Source: Treponema sp. OMZ 838 (GTDB lineage Bacteria; Spirochaetota; Spirochaetia; Treponematales; Treponemataceae). From it: DNA of 64,000 nt. This document shows positions 37,261-45,647 of this stretch, piece by piece. The stretch lies in contig NZ_CP009227.1 of assembly GCF_000775995.1 (NCBI RefSeq), positions 62,001 to 126,000 on the forward strand, in the 5' to 3' direction. The notes beneath the pieces were generated by a model, which saw only the letters and a list, made by a program, of their open reading frames with translations, was not told where the DNA came from and made no database searches. The stretch's first letter is position 1; each line of letters opens with the position of its first letter. The position numbers were made by a program, and so were the translations under genes.

Positions 37261-38598
37261 ATGACGGATAAACGGGAAGAGCTTATATCGGGAAATATAT
37301 TCAAGCTCATGCTAAAGTTGGGTATACCGGGCATTATCGGTATGCTGGTGATCAGCTTGTACAGCTTTGTCGATGCAATGTTTGTCGGGCGGTATGTAGG
37401 TGAAAAAGCACTCGGCGCAATCAGCGTTGCGTATGCTTTTACGTTGGTGAATAACGGTATTGCGGTACTGATCGGGATGGGCTCCGCCTCGATTTTGTCG
37501 CGGGCAGTCGGCAGAAAAGATCAAGAGACCATCGATGCGGTGATGGGTAACGTCTTTGTACTGGCAGTGATGATGTCGTCCGCAGTGATGGTCGTCGGCT
37601 ACATCTTTGCACCGCAACTGTTGAGCCTTATCGGAGCGGAAGGGGAAATGCATGCAATGGGCGTGCAGTATTTACGGATTGTGTACCTTGGCTCCATATT
37701 TGTCAACTTCGGACAGGCTTCTAATATGGTGCTGCGCGGCGAAGGAAGAATTGCGCTTGCGATGATTATCATGGGATCAGGCGCCGTGCTGAATATTGTG
37801 CTCGATGCGCTCTTTATCATCGTATTCAAGCAGGGGCTTGCAGGAGCTGCCGTTGCGACGGTTATTTCTCAGGCAGTTTTTGCACTGTTCAGCTTTTTCT
37901 ACTTTTTATGTTTCAGCAAAAATGTCCGCTTTAAAACCTTTAAATTGGATAAATCGATTGTCGGAGAAACAATTGCAATCGGTATGTCCGGTATGATTAT
38001 GCAGGTACTTTCGTTGGTACAGCAAACAGTCATGTATTCGACGTTGAAAAAATACGGCGGAGAAGATCAAGTAGTTCTGATGGGTGCATTCTTCCGCTAT
38101 TTGATGCTGAGCTTTATTCCGCTGTGGGGATTAAGCCAAGGATACCAGCCCTTCGTCGGTACAAACTTCGGCGCAGGACTTTTTGACCGGGTAAAAAAAG
38201 GAACCGGTATGTTCTACGGCTTCGGTCTTTTGCTTGCAATAACGGCATGGGCTATCTTTTTGCTGAGTCCCGAAAAGGTATTGGGCTTGTTCATTGATAA
38301 CCCCGTACTCGTAGCACAGGGAAAAACCAATACCGTTACCGCTATGATCATCTTCCCTGCGCTTGCCATTATGATATTGAACATGACGCTCTTTCAGGCT
38401 ATCGGAAAGCCGAAACCCGCCGGTATGTTGGCAATTTCCCGCCAGCTCGTGCTTTTTGTGCCTGCCGTGCTTATTCTTCCTCATTTTTTCGGAGCGCGGG
38501 GAATATGGCTTGCAATGCCGCTTGTTGACGGAATTGTCGTCGTGCTCTCCGTCATCATCATGATAAAGATATTCGCAACCGACCTTGCAAAAAAGTAA
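37261..38598 (+). CDS. MATE-family multidrug/sodium efflux protein
   Basis: A 445-residue protein with twelve predicted membrane helices in two related halves. It opens with NIFKLMLKLGIPGIIGMLV, has the VDAMFVGRYVGEKALGA segment typical of MATE proteins, and the second half repeats the design from SKNVRF onward with GLSQGYQPFVGTNFGAG. It would export cationic compounds in exchange for sodium or protons. The gene is preceded by a good promoter and stands alone. Confidence 0.94.
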   Translation: MTDKREELISGNIFKLMLKLGIPGIIGMLVISLYSFVDAMFVGRYVGEKALGAISVAYAFTLVNNGIAVLIGMGSASILSRAVGRKDQETIDAVMGNVFVLAVMMSSAVMVVGYIFAPQLLSLIGAEGEMHAMGVQYLRIVYLGSIFVNFGQASNMVLRGEGRIALAMIIMGSGAVLNIVLDALFIIVFKQGLAGAAVATVISQAVFALFSFFYFLCFSKNVRFKTFKLDKSIVGETIAIGMSGMIMQVLSLVQQTVMYSTLKKYGGEDQVVLMGAFFRYLMLSFIPLWGLSQGYQPFVGTNFGAGLFDRVKKGTGMFYGFGLLLAITAWAIFLLSPEKVLGLFIDNPVLVAQGKTNTVTAMIIFPALAIMILNMTLFQAIGKPKPAGMLAISRQLVLFVPAVLILPHFFGARGIWLAMPLVDGIVVVLSVIIMIKIFATDLAKK

Positions 38599-38639
38599 TA
38601 TTTTACTGATGCAGCTGTGTCGTTTATTTTCAAAAGGGA

Positions 38640-39923
38640 TCAAGGCTTATACCACTTTGCAAGACCTTTTGCAAAAGCGGTAGCAGCTTGCTGAGGAGTC
38701 TTTTCACCCTTCATAACGGCAATTACTCCCTCATTCATCAAAGTATAGCCGGACGGTGTCCCGTTCATTAACTTAGGCCACACAAAGCGAACATCCTGTC
38801 CCCGTCCGGTAAGGAGTGCGTATATCTCGGCACTTTGAGGACTTGTGATAGTATGGGTCCCATTGAACATGGAATAAAAACCACTCGGCAGATATTTTGA
38901 GACAACGGCGGTACCTTCGGTCGTACAAAGCCACGCTAAGAAGTCCCAAGCTTCTTTTTGATGCGCTCCGTTCGCATTCATCGCTATTCCGACATCGACA
39001 TGGAAGCAAATTTCCGGTTTTTTTCCGGCCGGAGGCGGAAAAGCGAAATTTCCCCATTCAAATGGTAACTCTTTAAAGCTATCGAGTGTCCAAGACCCAT
39101 CGGCATACATAGCTGCTTTACCTGTTGCAAAAAGCATATTTGAATCGGTATACGTTAACGACGCAAAATTTTCCGGACAATAAGGGGCAATATCCTTCAT
39201 TGCAGTAAAGGCGGCAATCATATCGCTATCGTTAAAGGGACGCAAACCGTTTTCATATTTATGCCGGCCTTTTTCACCACCGATAAAGTTCGGTAATAGC
39301 CCCATCATAAAACATTCATTGATATCCCAGCCATCGGCAAGTCCGTTTGCAAACGGGGTATACCCGGCATCTTTTAGCTCTTTACAGGCAAGCAACAGAT
39401 CTTCCCATGTAGTAGGAATAGGGAGCCCAACCCTTGCAAAAATCTCCTTATTATAGTAAATACTCTGCACAACGGCGGCAATGGGAACCGCAAAGGATTT
39501 ACCGTCGGCACCACGCCATGCTTCTCTACTGCTTTCGGAAAAATTTTCCTGCAAATAGGGCAAATCGTTTATATCTGCAAAAAAACCTTTCTCATACAGC
39601 TCTTCTTCCGCTGTATAAGATCGGGCAAACATTAAATCCGGTCCAATTCCATTGTCCAGCTGTGAACGCAGCTCAGCATTGTAATTGGTAGGATTAATCG
39701 GCTTAAATTGAATACATACACCGCTCACTTTTTCATATTCAGCAAGCAAACGTTTCCACGCTTCCGAATCATCTGTGCGCCATGAACCTAGTGTTAAAAC
39801 AACCTTTTCGGTACTGCCTTTTTTTGTATGCGTTTCCGTGCTTTTTGTGCATCCAATAGAGACCAAGCCGGCACTTACTATCATCAAAAGACTCAGTATA
39901 CCTGCGGTTACTCGTTTCCGCAT
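38640..39923 (-). CDS. Orphan sugar ABC solute-binding lipoprotein
   Basis: A 427-residue family 1 binding protein with a strong lipoprotein signal (Cys25 in VSIGC). Key segments are LTLGSWRTDDSEAWKRLL, GIGPDLMFARSYTAEEEL, YYNKEIFARVGLPIPTTWEDLL and FPPPAGKKPE. It is distantly similar in layout to the binding protein at 25.8 kb, so they may be paralogues. No transporter genes are adjacent, and it converges with the MATE gene. It must work with permeases encoded elsewhere or serve sensing. An AGGAGGGG site precedes the ATG. Confidence 0.9.
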   Translation of the reverse strand: MRKRVTAGILSLLMIVSAGLVSIGCTKSTETHTKKGSTEKVVLTLGSWRTDDSEAWKRLLAEYEKVSGVCIQFKPINPTNYNAELRSQLDNGIGPDLMFARSYTAEEELYEKGFFADINDLPYLQENFSESSREAWRGADGKSFAVPIAAVVQSIYYNKEIFARVGLPIPTTWEDLLLACKELKDAGYTPFANGLADGWDINECFMMGLLPNFIGGEKGRHKYENGLRPFNDSDMIAAFTAMKDIAPYCPENFASLTYTDSNMLFATGKAAMYADGSWTLDSFKELPFEWGNFAFPPPAGKKPEICFHVDVGIAMNANGAHQKEAWDFLAWLCTTEGTAVVSKYLPSGFYSMFNGTHTITSPQSAEIYALLTGRGQDVRFVWPKLMNGTPSGYTLMNEGVIAVMKGEKTPQQAATAFAKGLAKWYKP

Positions 39924-39938
39924 TTTTTCCCCTCCTCA

Positions 39939-39968
39939 ATTATGGCGAGTAAAATTAATCCCTCTCAA
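39939..39968 (-). promoter_or_regulatory. Promoter of the orphan solute-binding protein
   Basis: On the minus strand TTGAGA (39963-39968), 18-base spacer and CATAAT (39939-39944). The predicted leader is short, about 9-10 bases, and retains only part of the ribosome site. Confidence 0.45.
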
Positions 39969-40062
39969 ATCTTTTGTAAAAATACCCGTAACTTACACCG
40001 GTAAACGGTATCTGTCAATCTGTTAAAATAAATAAATCAATAGAGTAAGAATAGAAGACAAT

Positions 40063-40647
40063 TTAAAAATTAGCAAGAAAATAAATACCGAGAAAGATAG
40101 CCAAACGTGCTTTCTCTGCCGAAAGCTTAGGCTGCGCCGTAAGGCATTCAAGGTAATACCAAAAAAGTCCGAAATCGGGATCAATACGAATCGCGTACTC
40201 TAAAAACCCTTCATTGTCGATTTGCGATCCGAAAAGCAATAACACCACATCATGCAAGACACCGAGGCATTCAGGCAATAATTCCGCATAATCAACAGGA
40301 TTTTCCGCCTGCTGCATGGATTCACAAAAACAGCGGAGCCGATAAAGCACATCTTCTTTGACATCTTCGTCGGCTTTTTCTACCCACATCTTATCGACAA
40401 GCAGCCGTACGTTTTTTTCAAAGCTGCGGATAAGGTTGATTTGATAGTGCTGCGTAATCGGTTCAGCACCGGTAAACACCTGTTCAAATGTCCCCCCTGC
40501 ATGAAAAGCCCTGGCAATAAGCAGCGCTTGTACGGCAAGTGCTTCGGCATCCTCTGAAGAGAGAAACGCCGGAAGATATTCAACGGCGGCCTTATGTATT
40601 TGTTCCGGCAGTTGCATATCGATATCGTTAAAAATAGATTGGAGCAT
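40063..40647 (-). CDS. Hypothetical protein, 194 residues
   Basis: I do not recognise a family. The protein is soluble in appearance, acidic and helical, without signal peptide or membrane helix until a mildly hydrophobic C-terminus (ARLAIFLGIYFLANF). A TTGACA box (40676-40681) with a weak CATTTT -10 (40653-40658) ends five bases before the ATG, which would make the message nearly leaderless. Its neighbours are an orphan binding protein upstream and the TIGR03545-type gene on the same strand; neither suggests a role. Confidence 0.65.
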   Translation of the reverse strand: MLQSIFNDIDMQLPEQIHKAAVEYLPAFLSSEDAEALAVQALLIARAFHAGGTFEQVFTGAEPITQHYQINLIRSFEKNVRLLVDKMWVEKADEDVKEDVLYRLRCFCESMQQAENPVDYAELLPECLGVLHDVVLLLFGSQIDNEGFLEYAIRIDPDFGLFWYYLECLTAQPKLSAEKARLAIFLGIYFLANF

Positions 40648-40711
40648 GCCTAAAAATGGTATTTAATTTATTTTTTGTCAAGTAGTTTCCGCTTTAAAAT
40701 GCCCCATTATT

Positions 40712-42886
40712 TTACCGGCCGAATAAACCTTTTAGCGTACTGCCGGCCGCATCTTTGAGCGCATCTTTGCCTGCCTGCTCGATGCGTTTCATAACTTCGG
40801 CTTTGCTTTCTTCCAGTTTTTTTTGCAGCATATCGGCAGCTTGTTTTTGATTCATAACAAGTTTTTCAATACTGCCGAAATCACCCAGCTTTTCGTTTAA
40901 AGGACCGGTGTATTTTTCCAATTCGGCTTGAGCTTCTTTAAGCGCCTTTTGCTTTATGGCTGAAAGTTCTTTGTTGATTCCTTTTTGCAGCGCAGCAAGA
41001 AAAACCTTGTCCGCATCGGTTGCAATGTCCATATTCAAATCAGACTGGGAAAACTCCGCCTTGATTTTAAACCGCATATTTTTAACCGCTGCAAGCGACT
41101 CATTGTAAATGCGCGAAATAAAATCGGGTTCAAACGAATCAGCCGTAAGGCGCACTTCGTCGAAGCTAAAATCCGCGTCGATACCAACATGCCCGTCGCG
41201 CTCAGCCTGTATACCCGCCTGTATTTTCGCCCTGCCCTCAAAAGACGGAACGCCGGCAATGTCAAGTACGGAAGCGCCGATCGCCTGCAAAGCTGAAGAG
41301 GGATTAAACGCAGCGCTATAGCCACTTCCGGTATATTGCATTTTCAATAAGGGATAATTGAGTTTCTCTCCGACATTTACGAGTCCTTCTCCATTGTGCA
41401 TACGCTTGCTTTCGAAAAAAGCACTTTCGTCAAAATGAGCACTGAACGATACGGGCTTTCCCCAGCGGTCAGGATCATTTGAAATATCGTTTATGCGTCC
41501 TTCAAAACCCGTTCCGTTTGCAAGCATTTGCTGAATTAAAAATGACGGATATATGTCTGCGCGGTATTGGATTGTTCTGCCCAGAAGCCGCCGGACTTCT
41601 TGACGGGTCTTTTGTTTTTTTGCCGCCTTTTTTGATCCCTTGTTGAAATTGAGCGCAGCATTAAACGCTTTTTCCGCATACGGATAATATTTTCCGAGGA
41701 CGTTGTATGCAGCGGCTTTTATAGTTTGTGCGAAAATGTTTTTTCCGTCGGCAACCGTAAACGAGCGGATTTTATTGATTTCTCCGTTAACAAAATCGGT
41801 ATCCTTTTTTACTGCGTTGAACGCTTCCTTTGCGGCAAGCTGCACGGCCTTACCGTCTTTTTGCAAATCCTTAACCGTCGCGTCGCTCAACGCTACAAGT
41901 TTTTGACCGTTTTTTATCGCAGCGTTAAGTTCTTCCAAGACCGTCTTCAATTCGGCAATGTCTTTAATTGCCTGATAATCGCGCCCGATGACTTTTTCCG
42001 AGCTTTTTCGAAAATCGTTTACGGCAGATTCCAGTTCTGCAGGACGCTTTTCCCACACCGCTACAATTTGAGCGACTGTCTCCTGTGCCTTTTGCGCCGC
42101 AGCAGGCGTTTGCAGCTGTTTAAGTGCGTTGTCCAAAAACTTTTGAGGATTCAAACTTTCGAACATCGACGAAACGATTTTTTTGCCCTGTTCAAGTGCA
42201 TCTTTTTGCCGCTCTTTTATAAGCAACGCTATTTTACTATCACCGGCATCTTTATCCTGCGCTTTTTTTACAGCCGCCGGAAGCTCGCCCGATGTTTTGC
42301 GATCGGTTCCGAATGCCATGCCGGAAACTTCGAGGTTTTGACACACAAAGCGTTTTTTTAAAAGCTGCGTTAAATTAAAATCGAGCTGAATTTTTTGCGC
42401 TTCAAAAACGTTTTTCATCGGTGCATTTTTATCCGCAGCAGCAAGACCGCGCACGGTAACCGATGCATCCAAGATACCGACGTGAACCGAAGCGATATCG
42501 ACTTTAGCACCCGTGATTTTTTGCAAACCTGCCGTTAAAGCACGCTTTGCAAGCGGATCTTTAAACATAAGAACGGCAAGCACAACACCGACAACAACAG
42601 CTGCAACGGCGGCAAGCGGCACGAGGTTTATGCGTCCTTTTTGCCGCTTTATCTGTTTGCTTAAAATTTTTAAGCGCTTAAAATCTTTTACGTCGTATTC
42701 GATACGATGAATCCGCAATTTAGCCGGATCCTCTTCATCGGCGTAAAACTGTGCCGCAACAAATTCGCGGTCTGCCGGTATATAGAGCTTTTTAAGCAGT
42801 TTTTTTTCGAGCGCCTTTTCCGTATATGTCTTTTTAAACATCCAGGGAAGTTTTTTGAAAGGTATCTTCTTTTGTTCTTGTGTCAT
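40712..42886 (-). CDS. TIGR03545-type membrane-anchored AsmA-like protein
   Basis: A 724-residue protein with one N-terminal membrane helix (INLVPLAAVAAVVVGVVLA, near residue 100) after a basic cytoplasmic lead. The following GLQKITGAKVDIASVHVGIL resembles AsmA/TamB-like proteins, which span the envelope and affect lipid or outer-membrane traffic. Long Lys/Gln/Ala-rich coiled-coil segments occupy the middle and the C-terminus. It starts two bases after the stop of the DUF2062-like gene, with its GAGG ribosome site inside that gene. I recall TIGR03545 and TIGR03546 proteins as regular neighbours; this is memory, not a search. Confidence 0.72.
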   Translation of the reverse strand: MTQEQKKIPFKKLPWMFKKTYTEKALEKKLLKKLYIPADREFVAAQFYADEEDPAKLRIHRIEYDVKDFKRLKILSKQIKRQKGRINLVPLAAVAAVVVGVVLAVLMFKDPLAKRALTAGLQKITGAKVDIASVHVGILDASVTVRGLAAADKNAPMKNVFEAQKIQLDFNLTQLLKKRFVCQNLEVSGMAFGTDRKTSGELPAAVKKAQDKDAGDSKIALLIKERQKDALEQGKKIVSSMFESLNPQKFLDNALKQLQTPAAAQKAQETVAQIVAVWEKRPAELESAVNDFRKSSEKVIGRDYQAIKDIAELKTVLEELNAAIKNGQKLVALSDATVKDLQKDGKAVQLAAKEAFNAVKKDTDFVNGEINKIRSFTVADGKNIFAQTIKAAAYNVLGKYYPYAEKAFNAALNFNKGSKKAAKKQKTRQEVRRLLGRTIQYRADIYPSFLIQQMLANGTGFEGRINDISNDPDRWGKPVSFSAHFDESAFFESKRMHNGEGLVNVGEKLNYPLLKMQYTGSGYSAAFNPSSALQAIGASVLDIAGVPSFEGRAKIQAGIQAERDGHVGIDADFSFDEVRLTADSFEPDFISRIYNESLAAVKNMRFKIKAEFSQSDLNMDIATDADKVFLAALQKGINKELSAIKQKALKEAQAELEKYTGPLNEKLGDFGSIEKLVMNQKQAADMLQKKLEESKAEVMKRIEQAGKDALKDAAGSTLKGLFGR

Positions 42887-42888
42887 AT

Positions 42889-43401
42889 TTATACCTCGGT
42901 AAAAAAGCCGGCAATTTTCGCGACAAAGGGAACGTGATAAAGAGCCTGCACGAATTTACTCCGTGCAAGCGCCGGCGCAAGATATGTGCGCCACGATTTA
43001 GCGAAAATCCTTATCACAATGTATACCGGAATATACAGTATCAAGCTGAATACAATAGATCCGGCGACTATCGTGTTGTTAAATTTCGTAAAGGCGACAA
43101 AAGGAATGTCGAGCAAAGCGGCATAGACCGGCTTCAACGACGAAAAGGTCAGCACGGCATAGCCTAACGAGTCGAACAGCGGATCAAAAAATCGGGCGAA
43201 CAAACTTGCAACCAGTACCGTGAGCAAAAAGGCTCCCCTGTTCACACGCACAAAAAGAAAAAACACAAACAGCAGGTACCACAGCACGTTATCCTTCGGC
43301 ATAAAACCGAGGAGCATTCCGATTGCAACGGCGTGAGCGATTTCCCCCGGATGTGAATTCGTATTGAGCGATTTAAGCAGTTTTACAATGTACGAAAACA
43401 T
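42889..43401 (-). CDS. TIGR03546/DUF2062-type membrane protein
   Basis: A 170-residue membrane protein. Early HPGEIAHAVAIGMLLGFMPKDN, then LWYLLFVFFLFVRVNRGAF and DPLFDSLGYAVL, match the DUF2062-like pattern of TIGR03546. Three to four hydrophobic segments are seen. It is the first gene of a two-gene unit with the AsmA-like protein. The role is unknown; the conserved pairing suggests an envelope function shared by both. Confidence 0.75.
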   Translation of the reverse strand: MFSYIVKLLKSLNTNSHPGEIAHAVAIGMLLGFMPKDNVLWYLLFVFFLFVRVNRGAFLLTVLVASLFARFFDPLFDSLGYAVLTFSSLKPVYAALLDIPFVAFTKFNNTIVAGSIVFSLILYIPVYIVIRIFAKSWRTYLAPALARSKFVQALYHVPFVAKIAGFFTEV

Positions 43402-43804
43402 ATTTTCTCCGTTTTACAGTTTCGATAAAGCTGTTTTACAGCTCTTCGCATTTTTTTGCGGGTATATTATTCAACATTACCGTATCGATTATGCTTTTCT
43501 TTACAGCTCATTCATTTGAGACACTCATCAGCATCTTTGGAAGATGATACCGCTTTTTATCAAATCTTTCAATGCTGCCGCATCCCCGAAACCGCGTCTA
43601 CTCCGTTGCTGAGCTATCAGTGATTCGTGCGCCGTATCCGAAAAAAATATCGGAATGCGATGTTGTCAGAGCATCGGGAAATTAAATCATGCGAACGAAT
43701 AAATCATTATAATAAAATAACTTATTTCATAACACCTATAAGTAATTTTCGAGAGCAATTTTCCAAATATTGACTTTATCGCTCATTTCTGCTTTACTGA
43801 TCGA
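43402..43804. other. Non-coding region, 403 bases
   Basis: Between the DUF2062-like gene and the LolA-like gene, which diverge, I find no coding frame of note. Apart from the LolA promoter at 43770-43798 it shows only short imperfect repeats. Confidence 0.5.
43770..43798 (+). promoter_or_regulatory. Promoter of the LolA-like gene (leaderless)
   Basis: TTGACT (43770-43775), 17-base spacer and TTTACT (43793-43798). ATG 43805 lies six bases after the -10 box, exactly where transcription should begin, and no ribosome site precedes it. Confidence 0.5.
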
Positions 43805-44491
43805 ATGAAAAAAGCAATCGTTTTTGCTGCCGTTATATTCGGCTTTTATATAACAGCATTTTGTCAATCCATTACGACCGCAAGCGTCTTTTTTGCCGGA
43901 ATGTCCGAACAATACGGTGCACTCTCGGATTACACAGCTAATCTCACCGTTTCAACCGGCTCCGGCTCAAAGGTTCAGACAATGGAAGCCACCGTCTACT
44001 TTAAACGGCCGAATCGGCTCCGCATTGATTTTACCAAACCGAACGAGCAGGTCATTCTTTTCACCGGCGACACATTGACCATTTATGTTCCCTCCTATCG
44101 GATGGTGTTAAACCAAACGATAGAAAAAGATTCCTCTGCGGGTACAGCCAACCTTGCCACGCCCCAAGGCCTATCGCTGTTGAAACGCTCGTACACCATT
44201 GCGTATGAAACAGGAGCCGCACCTCAGCCTTTGGAAGAAGGCTCCTCCGAGCAGGTCGTGGTACTTGCTCTTAATAGACGGTCGGCTTCAGAAACTTTTA
44301 GAAATATCCGGCTGCTTGTTTCGCCTGAAACGAAGCTTATCAGACGAATTGAAGCATGGCCCATTTCGGGCAGCAAGATCACATTTGATTTTTCATATTA
44401 TCGATTGAATACAGGAATTCCGGATTCCCGCTTTTTATACGATATACCGCCGAATGCGGATATGATGAATAATTTTTTATTTGAAGAATAA
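43805..44491 (+). CDS. Periplasmic lipoprotein carrier, LolA-like
   Basis: A 228-residue secreted protein with a signal peptide ending near TAFCQS. The LolA/outer-membrane lipoprotein-sorting fold is indicated by LSDYTANLTVSTGSGSK, AEATVYFKRPNRLRIDF-like strands (here ATVYFKRPNRLRIDFTKP), NEQVILFTGDTLTIYVPSY and a late FDFSYYRLNTGIPDSRF. LolA ferries lipoproteins across the periplasm, which fits this lipoprotein-rich organism. It probably forms an operon with the RodZ-like and rimO genes. Confidence 0.82.
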   Translation: MKKAIVFAAVIFGFYITAFCQSITTASVFFAGMSEQYGALSDYTANLTVSTGSGSKVQTMEATVYFKRPNRLRIDFTKPNEQVILFTGDTLTIYVPSYRMVLNQTIEKDSSAGTANLATPQGLSLLKRSYTIAYETGAAPQPLEEGSSEQVVVLALNRRSASETFRNIRLLVSPETKLIRRIEAWPISGSKITFDFSYYRLNTGIPDSRFLYDIPPNADMMNNFLFEE

Positions 44492-44528
44492 TGGAACAAT
44501 TACCCCGCCGAAATATAGGAAGGAATAG

Positions 44529-45647
44529 ATGCAGGATATAGGCAATGTATTAGAAACAGCACGGAATGAAAAACAAATAGGGCTTGAACAGGCTTCGCGG
44601 GAAACAAATATTGCCCGCCGCTATTTAGAGGCGCTTGAAACCGGTATGTATGAAGTCTTTCCCGGAGAGCCGTATGTTGTCGGATTTCTACGGAATTATG
44701 CAGAATACTTAGGCTTAAATCCTAATGAATGTGTTACATTGTATAAACAGGCAAGAATACAAGAAACAGCGGTTCCACCTGAAACACTTATCCCGCAAAA
44801 GTCATTTACCGTTCCCCGCAGCGTATTTATCGGAATAGGAGCATTCCTGCTTTTAATAGCAATCTTTTTCGTCGGTAAAATATTGATTACAAAAATCGGT
44901 ACAGCGATGAAAGACAGACCCGTACAACCGGCTAAGCAAACGGAAATTATAGAAAAAAAAGAGAATGCCGCCTACACGCTTTCCCAAGAAGTCTTTGAAA
45001 AACGGCTCTTTAAGGGCGATACGATTACACTCCCCATCAATGGAAAAGATTACCGAATACAAGTTGAAAAAACAGCACCTGAACTGTATCTTGCAACGGA
45101 TATCGGAACACAAATCATTGCATTAGGTCAGAGCCTTGTATTGGATCTGAACGGCGATGTTACTGCCGATGTGAAAATTTCCGTTGAAGATATCGATACA
45201 TCCGATGAATCGAAAGGCGCATTGGTGGAAATACTCACCACAGGTTTTTCGGAACCGGTTTCTACAGAAACACCCGCAATAAAAATTCCCGATCAGGCAG
45301 TTCAGCCCGAATCTGCAAAATACAAAGTACTGTTCGATGCTGGTTCTGCATATCCGGTAACATTGAATGCAACATTCCGAAGCTATTGTCTTTTCCGCTA
45401 TGAGCAGGACAAAGCCAACCGTGACGAACGGTACTATCAAAAATCGGAACAGCTGACGGTTCAGGCAAATAACGGTATCCGTATTTGGGCATCAAATGGA
45501 AATGCCGTTAAAATGCAAATTATTGCAGGCGGAAAAACTATCGATATAGAAGTCAGCCGTCCGGGCGAAGTCATCGTTAAGGATTTAAAATGGGTCAAAG
45601 ATGATGAATCGGGACGTTATAAATTTGTGGTAATGGAAGTTGACTAA
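44529..45647 (+). CDS. RodZ-like helix-turn-helix membrane protein
   Basis: A 372-residue protein with the RodZ layout: an N-terminal HTH of the Xre type (IGLEQASRETNIARRYLEAL, PYVVGFLRNYAEYLGLNP), one membrane helix near residues 98-120 (SVFIGIGAFLLLIAIFFVG), and a periplasmic part ending in the small beta domain (NNGIRIWASNGNAVKMQI). RodZ links MreB filaments to the wall-building machinery. An AGGAAG site precedes the ATG. It overlaps rimO by eight bases. Confidence 0.85.
   Translation: MQDIGNVLETARNEKQIGLEQASRETNIARRYLEALETGMYEVFPGEPYVVGFLRNYAEYLGLNPNECVTLYKQARIQETAVPPETLIPQKSFTVPRSVFIGIGAFLLLIAIFFVGKILITKIGTAMKDRPVQPAKQTEIIEKKENAAYTLSQEVFEKRLFKGDTITLPINGKDYRIQVEKTAPELYLATDIGTQIIALGQSLVLDLNGDVTADVKISVEDIDTSDESKGALVEILTTGFSEPVSTETPAIKIPDQAVQPESAKYKVLFDAGSAYPVTLNATFRSYCLFRYEQDKANRDERYYQKSEQLTVQANNGIRIWASNGNAVKMQIIAGGKTIDIEVSRPGEVIVKDLKWVKDDESGRYKFVVMEVD

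Noticed and set aside
38131-38643. 170-codon antisense frame over the MATE gene
   Set aside because: It is the mirror of a clear membrane-protein gene; composition (His/Arg/Tyr-rich) is typical of an antisense shadow.
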